This document shows positions 27,783-36,007 of a stretch of 64,000 nt of DNA, piece by piece. Numbering within the stretch: the first letter of the stretch is position 1; each line of letters starts with the position of its first letter. Origin of the DNA: Mesorhizobium tianshanense (GTDB lineage Bacteria > Pseudomonadota > Alphaproteobacteria > Rhizobiales > Rhizobiaceae). The translations under genes and the position numbers were made by a program. The notes under the pieces are model-generated. The model was not told where the DNA came from and ran no database searches. It worked only from the letters and a program-made list of their open reading frames with translations. The stretch is from the NCBI RefSeq assembly GCF_007830515.1, contig NZ_VLKT01000015.1:1-64000 (forward strand), read 5' to 3'.

Positions 27783-28538
27783 CTATCCGCCAACCATCAG
27801 CTTGACGACTTCGTCATGGTTGGTTTCCGATATTTTGCGCTCGCCGGCCTGGACGCCGCGGCGCAGCACGACGATGCGGTCGGAAACGGCGAAAATATCC
27901 TGCAGATTGTGCGAGATGAAGATCACGCCCCGCCCTTGCGACTTGAGCTGGTGGATGAGCGAAATGACCTTGCGCTGCTCCGGCACGCCGAGGGCCGCGG
28001 TCGGCTCGTCCATGATCAGGATCTGCGCGTCCCAATAGACGGCCCGGCCGATGGCAACAGCCTGCCGTTGACCGCCGGAGAAATTGCTGACTGGAGCGTC
28101 GAGCCGGCTGACATGGAAATCCAGCCGCCCCATGGTCTTCTTGGCGGCGACCGCCATGGTCTTGCGATCGAGCACCGGCAAGAAGCCGAAGGCCTTGCGC
28201 ATGGGCTCACGGCCGAGGAAGATATTGGCTCCAATGGACAAATTGTCGGCGAGAGCGAGATCCTGATAGATGGTTTCGATGCCTTTCTCGCGCGCCTCAT
28301 GTGGCGTCGCAAAGGTCACCGGCTGGCCCCTCAGCAGAATTTCACCGCCACTCGGTTGAAAGACGCCCGATATCGCCTTGATCAGCGTCGTCTTGCCGGC
28401 GCCGTTGTCGCCCGCCAGGGCCACCACTTCGCCGGGCCGCACGACCATGGAGAAATCGTTGAGCGCCCGGACGGCACCGAAGTGCTTGGAAAGGTTCCGG
28501 ACTTCCAGGAGAGGGGTGGTCTGGCCTGAGCTATTCAT
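27783..28538 (-). CDS. Sugar ABC transporter ATP-binding protein, single-domain (FrcA-like)
   Basis: Energises the importer encoded upstream. At 251 aa it has one ATPase domain, unlike RbsA-type proteins with two, and so resembles FrcA of the rhizobial fructose transporter. Walker A is LAGDNGAGKTTLIKAI, the signature NFSGGQRQAVAIGRA, Walker B LIMDEPTAALG, and the switch His is in VIFISHNL. ATG 28538 overlaps the permease stop by 8 nt, showing coupling. The frame extends further upstream, but that part runs inside the permease gene. Confidence 0.92.
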   Translation of the reverse strand: MNSSGQTTPLLEVRNLSKHFGAVRALNDFSMVVRPGEVVALAGDNGAGKTTLIKAISGVFQPSGGEILLRGQPVTFATPHEAREKGIETIYQDLALADNLSIGANIFLGREPMRKAFGFLPVLDRKTMAVAAKKTMGRLDFHVSRLDAPVSNFSGGQRQAVAIGRAVYWDAQILIMDEPTAALGVPEQRKVISLIHQLKSQGRGVIFISHNLQDIFAVSDRIVVLRRGVQAGERKISETNHDEVVKLMVGG

Positions 28539-29598
28539 CCTGACGGGCTCCACTGAACCGGCGCTGCGCCTGGTCGATGAGAACGGAAATGATGATGACG
28601 AAGCCGACGGCGATGAACTGCCAGAACGGCTCGACATTGACGAAAACCAGCCCGTATTGAATGACCGCGATCACCAGCGCACCGGCGACCGTCCCGAAGA
28701 TGGTGCCGGATCCGCCGAACAGGCTGGCGCCGCCGATCACGACGGCTGCGACGCTGTCGAGCAGTAACGGCTCGCCGGCCTGGGCCGCGCCCGCGGTAAA
28801 ACGCGCTGCATAGAGCGCGCCACCGAGGCCCGCGCACATCGCCGAAAGCACATAGAGGCGCAGGGTATGGCCTCTGATGTCGATGCCGGCACGACGCGCC
28901 GCCTGCACATTGGCGCCGATGGCGTAGTTGTGCTGACCGAACCGGGTCTGGCTCAGGATGTAGTGCATCACGACGACGAAAACGGCGGCGATGATGACGA
29001 GATAAGGCACACCGTAGAGCCTGCCGTTGCCGAGCAGCGCGAACCAGGAATTCTGGACCGGCACCGTCGTGCCGCCGGCCAGGAGGAAAGCAACGCCGCG
29101 CGCAACGCCGAACATGCCAAGCGTGCCGATGAAAGGCGGAACTCTCAGGCGCGAGATCAGCAAGCCGTTGATGACGCCAGGCACCCCTGCGACAATCACG
29201 GCCGCCAGAATACCCGCCAGCATTGCCAGCGGCAGCGGGATTACGGCTCCCGCCATGTTCGTAGCGTGGGCCGCGACGACCGCCGCAAGGCCCATGATGA
29301 AGCCCAGCGAGAGGTCGATGCCTCCCGAAATGATGACGAATGTCTGTCCGGTCGCAAGCAGCAACGGCGCCACGGCAAATATCGCAATGGACTGCAGGTT
29401 GAACGGATTGAGCATGAAGGTCGCGCCGAAGGAGAGCCTCGACCAAACCTCGAAACAGATGATCAGGCCGGCGAGAAACAGCCAGGCGCGCCCCTCGGCG
29501 ATGCGTGCGAGCCAGGTCCTGGCCGGATCACCATGGTCGGCCTGAGGAGCGATATGGGTTTCGCTCTGCTCGATTGGTGATGTTGAGGTCATTGGCAT
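28531..29598 (-). CDS. Sugar ABC transporter permease, CUT2 family (FrcC/RbsC-like)
   Basis: A 355-aa inner-membrane permease with a polar N-terminus (1-40) and 8-10 hydrophobic helices. It has the CUT2 features: FVIISGGIDLSLGFIMGLAA, RVPPFIGTLGMFGVARGVAF and AAVVIGGASLFGGSGTIFGT. It overlaps the ATPase gene by 8 nt and follows the binding-protein gene on the same strand, giving the order B-C-A as in frcBCA. ATG 29598 or 29592 are both possible starts. Confidence 0.93.
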   Translation of the reverse strand: MPMTSTSPIEQSETHIAPQADHGDPARTWLARIAEGRAWLFLAGLIICFEVWSRLSFGATFMLNPFNLQSIAIFAVAPLLLATGQTFVIISGGIDLSLGFIMGLAAVVAAHATNMAGAVIPLPLAMLAGILAAVIVAGVPGVINGLLISRLRVPPFIGTLGMFGVARGVAFLLAGGTTVPVQNSWFALLGNGRLYGVPYLVIIAAVFVVVMHYILSQTRFGQHNYAIGANVQAARRAGIDIRGHTLRLYVLSAMCAGLGGALYAARFTAGAAQAGEPLLLDSVAAVVIGGASLFGGSGTIFGTVAGALVIAVIQYGLVFVNVEPFWQFIAVGFVIIISVLIDQAQRRFSGARQDE

Positions 29599-29693
29599 AT
29601 CCGATCCGCGGCGCGGCCTCCGTCAACAGGGGCCCAGAGACCCGGCGCAGGTCTCCTCCCGGCAAGCCGGAAGGAAACCAAGCTGGTTTGGAC

Positions 29694-30674
29694 TCATTCG
29701 GAATAGAGGTACTTCGAGATGTTCGGATCAGCGATGTTCGCCTTGTCCATGATCGTGAAGCCGGTGCCGATCGCAACCGGGATCGATTGGCCGGTCAGGT
29801 GGGCATAGGCCGAAACGACACCAAAATAGCCGATCTCGGCGGGATGCTGGGCAATCGCAACGTCGACCAGGCCGGTGTTGATGTTGTCGACGATGCTGGT
29901 CGGTGCGTCGAACGCCACGACCTTGACGGTGCCGGTCTGTCCAGCTTGCTGGACGCCATTCGCCGCGCCGAGCGCGGAGAACAGATTTGCACCGAACACG
30001 CCAACGAGATCGGGATTGCGCGCGAACACAGCCTGCAGCTGCGAGGCGGCCTTGTTGGCGTCGTTGTCGTTGAACTGGGTCTCGAGAACGGTGATGCCGG
30101 GATGGTTGGCCGCCATCTCCTTCTTGAAGCCCTCTTCACGCTGGTCGGTGGTCGAAATGCCGGGCTTGACGTTCGAAACGTAGACCTTGCCCTTGTCGCC
30201 TATGGCCTTGGCCAATGCCCGGGCGGCGATCTCGCCGCCCAGAATGTTGTCGGAAGCAATATAGGACAGCGGGAAATCCGCCTCGCCGGCACCGGTCTGG
30301 TAAACGCCGCTGCCGATGAAGGTGTCGACGGTGATCACCGGAATGCCGGCATCATTGGCCTTGCGGAGCGGCTCGACCAATTGAACCTTGTCGGTCGGCG
30401 CGATCAGGATGGCGTCCGGCTTCTTGGCGATGACCGCGTCAAGCACCGGGACTTGCGTTACCGGATTGAAATCCGGGGCGCCCTGGAAAACCAACGTTAC
30501 ACCAAGGGCATCGGCCGCTGCCTGAGCCCCCTTGCGCATGGTGATGTAAAAGCCGTCGGTGGTAAGGCCCGGAACGAGAGCAATGGTGAATTTCTTGTCC
30601 TGCGCCAAAGCAGGCGTGATCAGCGCCGTGGCGCAGATGGCGAGAGCCGCGAGAGCGGCAACAATCTTCTTCAT
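29694..30674 (-). CDS. Sugar ABC transporter periplasmic binding protein (FrcB/RbsB-like)
   Basis: A 326-aa type I periplasmic binding protein. Residues 1-24 are a signal peptide (MKKIVAALAALAICATALIT, cleavage after ALA). The mature part has the two-lobe pattern with FTIALVPGLTTDGFYITMRK, DAILIAPTDKVQLVEPLRKA and NPDLVGVFGANLFSALGAAN. AGGAGGATGTT before the start is a strong ribosome-binding site. The sugar cannot be read from sequence. The nearby LacD-type aldolase and ROK kinase suggest a ketose or a derivative. Confidence 0.93.
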   Translation of the reverse strand: MKKIVAALAALAICATALITPALAQDKKFTIALVPGLTTDGFYITMRKGAQAAADALGVTLVFQGAPDFNPVTQVPVLDAVIAKKPDAILIAPTDKVQLVEPLRKANDAGIPVITVDTFIGSGVYQTGAGEADFPLSYIASDNILGGEIAARALAKAIGDKGKVYVSNVKPGISTTDQREEGFKKEMAANHPGITVLETQFNDNDANKAASQLQAVFARNPDLVGVFGANLFSALGAANGVQQAGQTGTVKVVAFDAPTSIVDNINTGLVDVAIAQHPAEIGYFGVVSAYAHLTGQSIPVAIGTGFTIMDKANIADPNISKYLYSE

Positions 30675-30934
30675 AACATCCTCCTCATTGTGTTGGCAGA
30701 TTTGCCGTTGCGACTGACATCGAAATGGCCGTCAATGCGTTCCGGCTACGTGAAATGCTTACGGCGAGAAACGGTCTCGCCTGCTTGCCGTTATGGGCAG
30801 CTCCTCCCAAGCGCCCCTGTCGTTAGGTCAGCCGGTCGAACCCGACCAGCCGGATGCGCGCAGTCCCGTTTCCAGCCTCCGCAAGGTCCCGGGAACAGCG
30901 CGGCTCGGCGCGCCTGCGTGCCTAGCTGCAAGGT

Positions 30935-30962
30935 TGTAACACTTTGCTGAAAGAAATTGCAA
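30935..30962 (-). promoter_or_regulatory. Putative SorC-regulator site upstream of the transporter operon
   Basis: Read on the minus strand, 28 bases from TTGCAATTTCTTTCAGCAA to GTGTTACA match the site at 32100-32127 at 26 of 28 positions. It lies about 260 bp before the binding-protein start, within a 476-bp gap (30675-31150) that holds no gene. Confidence 0.75.
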
Positions 30963-31150
30963 CAGGGTATTTCGGGGTCGAAACGCGCTCAAACCAGACC
31001 ATGTGTGTGCTCCGCAGAGTCCCGCACACTGACTATTGCCCCAACTCTTTGCCGATACAACCGATGACTCGCGGCGGGTTCGCGAGCGGCGTTTGGTGTC
31101 GATCAGTTTGGGATCGATCAGGCGTGCCGATGTCACGCATCGGCGCGCCA

Positions 31151-32056
31151 CTATCGGGGCGAGAGAGCCTCGAGGATGGCCTGGGCCGTCATCGTGTCCG
31201 TTACCAGAGCGTTGATAAGCCTGGCGCGGGCGGCACCGATGATGGCCGACGCCTTCTCCGGCGAGGCGGCAACGCCGATCGCCAGCGGAACGGCTCGAAG
31301 CTGGACCGGCGACATTGCGATCATCCTGCCCTCGCCCTCCCACGGGATAAGGGTGCCTTCGGCGTCGAAGTAATGGCGGATGACGTCTCCAGCCGCATGA
31401 AACAGGGCCTGTTCGCTCAGCGTGGCCGCGCTCGCCTCGGGCGGATTGATGGCATGGGGCAGGCCGATGCCGACGATTGCAACGTCGGTCCGGTCCCAAA
31501 GCGCGACGCTGTCGTGGATGGCCGCATCGCCAAGGAAGACCTCACGCAATTCGGAGGACGGCAGATAGGGCGCATGGATGAAATGCGGCGTCCCGCCGAA
31601 CTCTTCGGCGGCGAGCCGCACGAACTCGTTGATCTGAAAATGCGGCGCCTGCTGCTGCATGCCGCCGGTGGCAGCGACGGTAAGAACGCCGGGAATGCGC
31701 GGCAGGCCGGCCCGGATCACTTCGCGGATGGCTCGCCCCCAGCCGATGGCGACCACCGAGCCGGCCGTCAGGTCCGCTTGCTTGAGCAAGGCGCCGAGCG
31801 GTGCAGCGAGCGCCGTCAGCGCACCGGCTGCCGGCGTCTCGATGACCGCCGCGTCGCGAAGTCCGAGTCCGTCGATCAGCTGCGTTGTGATGCCTTCGGG
31901 CGTTGCAAGATCGAGAACCTCGATCCGCACGATGCCCTCTGCCCTGGCCCGCTGCAGGAGACGCGATATGGTCGCGGTGGAGACGCCGAGCCGCCGCGCG
32001 ATATCGACCTGCGACATCTCCGCCTCGTAGTGCAGTTTGGCGACCGTATGCAGCAT
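31151..32056 (-). CDS. SorC/DeoR-type sugar-binding transcriptional regulator
   Basis: A 301-aa SorC-family regulator. The helix-turn-helix is at residues 14-36 (MSQVDIARRLGVSTATISRL), followed by the sugar-phosphate-binding domain with VVAIGWGRAIREVI, VAIVGIGLP and a C-terminal LGVAASPEKASAIIGAARA-like segment typical of the family. These regulators usually sense the phosphorylated sugar of the pathway they control. It is read towards the transporter operon and divergently from the aldolase gene. Identical-looking sites upstream of both sets suggest it controls both and itself. Confidence 0.92.
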   Translation of the reverse strand: MLHTVAKLHYEAEMSQVDIARRLGVSTATISRLLQRARAEGIVRIEVLDLATPEGITTQLIDGLGLRDAAVIETPAAGALTALAAPLGALLKQADLTAGSVVAIGWGRAIREVIRAGLPRIPGVLTVAATGGMQQQAPHFQINEFVRLAAEEFGGTPHFIHAPYLPSSELREVFLGDAAIHDSVALWDRTDVAIVGIGLPHAINPPEASAATLSEQALFHAAGDVIRHYFDAEGTLIPWEGEGRMIAMSPVQLRAVPLAIGVAASPEKASAIIGAARARLINALVTDTMTAQAILEALSPR

Positions 32057-32099
32057 CGTCCGCGATGCGGCAACATCTTGTGCGGGAGGGACAGACAGC

Positions 32100-32127
32100 T
32101 TGCAATTCCTTTCAGCAATGTGTTACA
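32100..32127 (+). promoter_or_regulatory. Putative SorC-regulator site between sorC-like and aldolase genes
   Basis: Begins TTGCAATTCCTTTCAGCAA and ends GTGTTACA. It differs from 30935-30962 at two positions only. It sits 44 bp before the regulator start and about 210 bp before the aldolase start, in the divergent promoter region. Confidence 0.75.
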
Positions 32128-32339
32128 GACCCGTCGACCGATGGGAGTTATCGCGCAAATTCGGCAGACTCGCAACGTAGGTTCGTTTCCACGGAGCATT
32201 GCGGACCAAGGCCACATTTCTCGATTCGATAGCGCATCAAAGCGGCAAAACCTCCTGCCGACAGGCAGGTAAAACTGAACCTTTCTTGTTCCACGGACCC
32301 GCGCCCTGGTGAACGGGCGCCAACATCGGACAAAAGACC

Positions 32340-33245
32340 ATGACAAAGATGACGACCGCAGAGTTGCGCGGCTACCAGCAGATATGCGGCAAGGACGGGG
32401 CCATGATGGCCATCGCCTGCGACCAGCGCGGCGGCATGCGGACCTTGCTCGCATCGGACCCTGCGCAACAGGCCAAGATCACCAACGACATGCTGGGCGA
32501 CACCAAGTCGGACATCACGCGATACCTCGCCAGTCAGGCGTCCTGCGTGCTGCTCGACCCGCTCTGCGCGGTGCCGCGGGTTGTCGATGAAGGGGTACTG
32601 AACCGCGATACGGCCCTGCTCATCGGCCTCGACGCCTCGGGCTTCGACGTCTCGCCCGCCGGCTACCGCCTGTCGCGCCTCGCTCCCGGCATTGACGCGC
32701 GCCGCGTCCGCGAGCTCGGCGGCACCGGCGGCAAGATCATGGTCTATCTCAGGGCCGACCGGCCGGAGGCGAATGAGCACAATGTCGCCATTCTGCAGCA
32801 ATGCATCGCCGACTTCGGGCAAGAGGACCTCCTGCTCGTCGTCGAGTTCCTGACCTATCAGGTCGAAGGCGAAAGCCTTGAAGATTACACGGCCAAAATC
32901 CCATGGCTGGTCGAGGAGGGCACCCGGATTTCACTGGAATGCGGGGCAAAGGTGCTCAAGCTTCCCTACCCCGGAACGCCGGAGGCCTGCGCCAGGATCA
33001 CCAGCATGGCCGGCGAGGTGCCATGGGCGGTGCTCTCCGCCGGCGTTAACCACGCGACGTTCCTGGGCCAGGTCGAGATCGCGATGAAGAACGGCGCGTC
33101 AGGCGTCATCGCCGGCCGGTCGCTGTGGAAGGACTGCATCTCGCTGGACCGTGACATTCAGCGTGAAAGGCTTAAGACCATTGCAGTGTCGAGATTGCGC
33201 GAGCTTCAGGCGGTGATCGGAAACTACCGGCAGAAAGCCGCCTAG
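32340..33245 (+). CDS. LacD-type class I aldolase (tagatose-1,6-bisphosphate aldolase family)
   Basis: A 301-aa TIM-barrel aldolase of the LacD/YihT group. Matching segments are MMAIACDQRGGMRTLLA (N-terminal strand), SQASCVLLDPLCAVP, LLVVEFLTY and GAKVLKLPYPG, where the Lys is the expected Schiff-base residue, plus GASGVIAGRSLWKD near the end. Family members cleave ketose-1,6-bisphosphates (LacD) or sulfofructose-1-phosphate (YihT). Start ATG 32340. It is followed by the ROK fusion kinase 36 bp later, which could make its substrate. Confidence 0.87.
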   Translation: MTKMTTAELRGYQQICGKDGAMMAIACDQRGGMRTLLASDPAQQAKITNDMLGDTKSDITRYLASQASCVLLDPLCAVPRVVDEGVLNRDTALLIGLDASGFDVSPAGYRLSRLAPGIDARRVRELGGTGGKIMVYLRADRPEANEHNVAILQQCIADFGQEDLLLVVEFLTYQVEGESLEDYTAKIPWLVEEGTRISLECGAKVLKLPYPGTPEACARITSMAGEVPWAVLSAGVNHATFLGQVEIAMKNGASGVIAGRSLWKDCISLDRDIQRERLKTIAVSRLRELQAVIGNYRQKAA

Positions 33246-33281
33246 CCATTCGGCGTTCACACCAGGCACGCACGGGACGTC

Positions 33282-34784
33282 ATGCCTCTTAGTTCGATGG
33301 CCATCGGGATCGATATTGGCGGCACCAATCTGCGCGCCGCCCGCATTTCCGGCACAGGCGAAATCCTCGACCGCGTGTCCGAAAAGAGCGCGCCGGACCC
33401 GGAGCTTGTGCTGTCGCGGATCGCCGAAATGGTACGCCGGCTCGATTCTCCCGAAGTTGCCGCCATCGGCATTGGCGTCCCCGGCCGCGTCGATGCGCGG
33501 CGTCGCGCGGTCTTGTCCGGAGGCTATGTCAACCTCGCCTCGGTCTCCCTTGCCCAACGGCTGGAAAGCACGGCGGGCAAGCCCGTCGTGATCGACAATG
33601 ACTGCAACATGGCGCTGATCGCCGAGATGGCTGTCGGCGCCGCCAGAGGCCATGAGAACATCGCCATGTTCACGATCGGGACCGGCATTGGCGGTGCCGT
33701 GGCGCAGGACCGGCGGATCGTCCGCGGCAACGGCACGGCGGGGCAGCTCGGCCACATCGCCGTCGACATATCGGGCGAAGCCTGCGTCTGCGGCCGGCGC
33801 GGCTGCGTTGAAACCACCAGCTCAGGAACCGCGCTTGGCCGTCATATCGCGCGGGCAGGCCTCGGTCCGGATGTTTCGGTCGATCAGCTTTTTGCCCGGG
33901 ATGCGGGCGGCGACACGCTGGCGCGCGGCATCCTGGAAGCCTGGGCCAAGCCGCTGCGTGCGGCAATCGATACGGCTGTAGCCATGTTCGACCCCGACCT
34001 TGTGCTGCTCGGCGGCGGACTTGGCCTGGCGGCCCACAGGGCGCTTGCCAGGGCCCCTGCTTTGGCGCCCTGGTACCAATGCCCGGTGGAACCGGCGCAA
34101 CTCGGCGACGATGCCGGCGTTATCGGCGCCGGTCTGCAAGCCCTGGCAGCGCAGGCGACAGTTACACAAGCGTCGCCAGCGTCTTTGCCATCCGCCCCGC
34201 TCAACCCAGGCCGGCGTACCGTGGCCGGCCGGCGTGCCGTGCCCGGCCGGCGCGCCGTGCTGGTAAACGGCATCCCTGCCAGCGGCAAAAGCACGGTCTC
34301 GCGCGGCATTGCCGAGCGCATGGGATGGCCATTGCTTACGCTCGATACGATCAAGAACCCGTTCCTCGAAGCGCTCGGCGGCGGCGATCGTGAATTCAAC
34401 CGCACGCTCGGCCGCGCCAGTTACCAGGCCATCTGGTCGGTCGTCGGCGAAGCGCCAGCGGGCACCATTTTTGTCATCGATGCCTGGTTCGGCTTCCAGC
34501 CACGCCAGGTGCTCGAAGATCACTTGCAAAGGGCCGGTGTCGAGCAGACCGCCGAAATCTGGTGTCATGCGCCCGGCGAGGTTCTGGCCGAGCGCTATCG
34601 CGCACGGCTCGACCAGCGTCCTGCCGGCCATCCCGGAGCGGCCTATATCCCCGAGCTTATCGAACTGGCAAAGCGCGCCGAGCCGCTGCGACGCGGACCG
34701 CTGTTCGACGTCGACACGACCAAGCCGATCGCTTTCGATGCCATCACGCAATGGCTGCAGGCGATGATTGTGGCTGACACATAG
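33282..34784 (+). CDS. Fused kinase: ROK sugar kinase plus P-loop kinase domain
   Basis: A 500-aa two-domain protein. Residues 1-300 form a ROK kinase: IGIDIGGTNLRAARI (ATP loop), the catalytic IDNDCNMALIAE, FTIGTGIGGAV, and the zinc motif CVCGRRGCVE. A linker of three 6-residue repeats (GRRTVA, GRRAVP, GRRAVL) joins it to residues 330-500. That part is an AAA_33-type kinase with Walker A NGIPASGKST and DTIK, DAWFGF and C-terminal FDVDTTKP segments. The linker DNA is an 18-bp tandem repeat (34209-34262). It follows the LacD-type aldolase. Two kinases in one chain could phosphorylate a ketose twice; this is a hypothesis. Confidence 0.88.
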   Translation: MPLSSMAIGIDIGGTNLRAARISGTGEILDRVSEKSAPDPELVLSRIAEMVRRLDSPEVAAIGIGVPGRVDARRRAVLSGGYVNLASVSLAQRLESTAGKPVVIDNDCNMALIAEMAVGAARGHENIAMFTIGTGIGGAVAQDRRIVRGNGTAGQLGHIAVDISGEACVCGRRGCVETTSSGTALGRHIARAGLGPDVSVDQLFARDAGGDTLARGILEAWAKPLRAAIDTAVAMFDPDLVLLGGGLGLAAHRALARAPALAPWYQCPVEPAQLGDDAGVIGAGLQALAAQATVTQASPASLPSAPLNPGRRTVAGRRAVPGRRAVLVNGIPASGKSTVSRGIAERMGWPLLTLDTIKNPFLEALGGGDREFNRTLGRASYQAIWSVVGEAPAGTIFVIDAWFGFQPRQVLEDHLQRAGVEQTAEIWCHAPGEVLAERYRARLDQRPAGHPGAAYIPELIELAKRAEPLRRGPLFDVDTTKPIAFDAITQWLQAMIVADT

Positions 34785-34830
34785 GCAACGCTGCCGCCTA
34801 ACAAATTCAGTGATTTAACGGATAAAGCGA

Positions 34831-34907
34831 TGGTACCGTTGGCTGGGATCGAACCAGCGACCTCCGGATCCACAATCCGGCGCTCTAACCATCTGAGCTA
34901 CAACGGC
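34831..34907 (-). tRNA. tRNA-His (GUG)
   Basis: A 77-nt cloverleaf including encoded CCA. Acceptor GCCGTTG pairs with CAACGGT (one G-U), D arm GCTC/GAGC, anticodon stem CCGGA/TCCGG with loop TTGTGGA (anticodon GUG), T arm GCTGG/CCAGC with TTCGATC. The discriminator is A73, and the base before position 1 is T, not the otherwise universal G-1. This is the known alphaproteobacterial tRNA-His form. Confidence 0.97.
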
Positions 34908-35009
34908 ACGTTTGCCTGAGCGGACCGAGATGGAATTCTCCGGGACCCGCTCTGTCGTTCGGCGATGCGTCCATACGGGCTATCGGAGTTTAATTCAAGG
35001 CTTTTGGCC

Positions 35010-35114
35010 GCGCATGACCCCGAAAATCAGAATCGATTTTCGGAAAGGATCCTGCGCAAAAATCCAAAGTTCTACAGCGTCCTTTGTGCGTCCAAGAGGA
35101 CGCGGGCGCTGTAG
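35010..35114. repeat. Composite dispersed repeat, copy 2
   Basis: Inverted copy of 19857-19962: GCGCATGACCCCGAAAATC...GATTTTCGG, then AAAGTTCTACAGCGTCC...GGACGCGGGCGCTGTAG. It lies between tRNA-His and the sRNA gene, in the 34908-35160 gap, where nothing else is seen. Confidence 0.8.
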
Positions 35115-35157
35115 GCAAAGATTGCCCGGCGACGGCGCGTCACCTTTCGCCGCGCAA

Positions 35158-35275
35158 AGAAAAAGGCCGGCGGGAGGAGGTGCCGGCCTTTTCCTGTTAC
35201 GAGCCAGCGGGAGGAGGTGCTGGCTGGTCACCCCGGAGGGCAGAGGGAGGAGGTTCCACCCGCCGGGTATTCGCT
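35158..35275 (-). ncRNA. αr14-family small RNA (NfeR1-like)
   Basis: On the minus strand, three hairpins each expose the same 10 bases ACCTCCTCCC (copies at 35254-35245, 35218-35209 and 35181-35172). Hairpin 2 has stem GCCAGC/GCTGGC, and hairpin 3 has stem GGCCGGC/GCCGGCC followed by TTTTTCTTT, a terminator. Three stem-loops with unpaired CCUCCUCCC anti-Shine-Dalgarno motifs define the αr14 family, of which Sinorhizobium NfeR1 is the studied member (osmoadaptation, symbiosis). The 5' end is estimated; a TATAGC box lies at about 35287-35282. The gene lies downstream of the phasin gene on the same strand. Confidence 0.85.
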
Positions 35276-35350
35276 CTGACCGCTATATCTCACATAATCT
35301 TATTCGAAAAAATGCGACCTTTTGTTGCATCTTCGAAACATGCGCAAATA

Positions 35351-35809
35351 TTAGGCGGCTTTAATTTCCTTCAACGCCTTCTCGAAGGCGGTCTTGATCG
35401 GCTTGGTGACGTCCTCGGCCGCCTTGGAGGCGACGGTCTGGAAATCCTTTGCCTGCTCGACGGTCATCTCGACGCGCTTGCGCAGGAATGCGGTCTGCAA
35501 CTCGACTGCTTCCGACAGCGACTTGGCGCCGATCAGGGCTTCGAGATGCGAAAAGCCGGCTTCGGTGTTGGCGCGCAAAGCAGCGATGGCCTTGAGCGAC
35601 AGGTCATTGGAAGCGGTCTTGACGGTCTCAAAGGTCGATTCCAGTGCCTTCTGGGTATCCTCGGCGCCGGTCTTCAGCTTGGCATAGGCCTCTTTCGACT
35701 GCTCGACGCCCTTTTCGGCGAAAGCGCGGATCTGGTCGGTGGCCTTGGAAGCGTCGAAGCTCGGGAATTCAACGTTTTCGATCGTCTCGGCGGTCTTGGT
35801 CCTGGACAT
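35351..35809 (-). CDS. Phasin family protein
   Basis: A 152-aa helical protein of the phasin family, which coats polyhydroxybutyrate granules. It has the pattern FPSFDASKATDQIRAFAEKG, SKEAYAKLKTGAEDTQKALE, and EAVELQTAFLRKRVEMTVEQ, ending in a Lys/Ala-rich helix (FEKALKEIKAA). Nearly all helix-forming residues, no membrane segment. ATG 35809 follows AAAGGATGG. The acetoacetyl-CoA synthetase gene 4 kb away fits the same storage pathway. Confidence 0.92.
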   Translation of the reverse strand: MSRTKTAETIENVEFPSFDASKATDQIRAFAEKGVEQSKEAYAKLKTGAEDTQKALESTFETVKTASNDLSLKAIAALRANTEAGFSHLEALIGAKSLSEAVELQTAFLRKRVEMTVEQAKDFQTVASKAAEDVTKPIKTAFEKALKEIKAA

Positions 35810-36007
35810 TTTCCATCCTTTACAGTGGCAGCGGCTTTGAAGGAAAGCCGTCTCGTTCATGTATGATGGCAATATAAAGGCAAATTTTGTGCATTGCAAT
35901 ATCTTTGTTGCAGCGCACCATAAATTCTTTCCCGGCGTTAACCACGAGCCCAGAGATTCCTGCTGATGCACGCTATGGCTTGTGGACCTTCGTTCCATCG
36001 GCTTTTA

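Noticed and set aside
27634..27800. Short plus-strand frame starting MSTLLGILLLSV before the sugar ATPase end
   Set aside because: No ribosome-binding site, runs into the antisense of the ATPase gene and has no further protein-like features.
29505..30950. 481-residue plus-strand frame opposite the sugar-binding protein
   Set aside because: Antisense to a complete binding protein with signal peptide and strong ribosome-binding site; no recognisable domain on this strand.
32340..33245. Assignment of the aldolase to sulfoquinovose breakdown (YihT)
   Set aside because: The family cannot be split with confidence by eye, and no sulfoquinovosidase, isomerase or YihV-like kinase lies nearby.
35165..35188. 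Plus-strand reading of the hairpin as a terminator with SD-like loops
   Set aside because: The loops read GGGAGGAGGT on that strand and no plus-strand gene ends here; the minus strand gives the known αr14 layout with a proper T-run.
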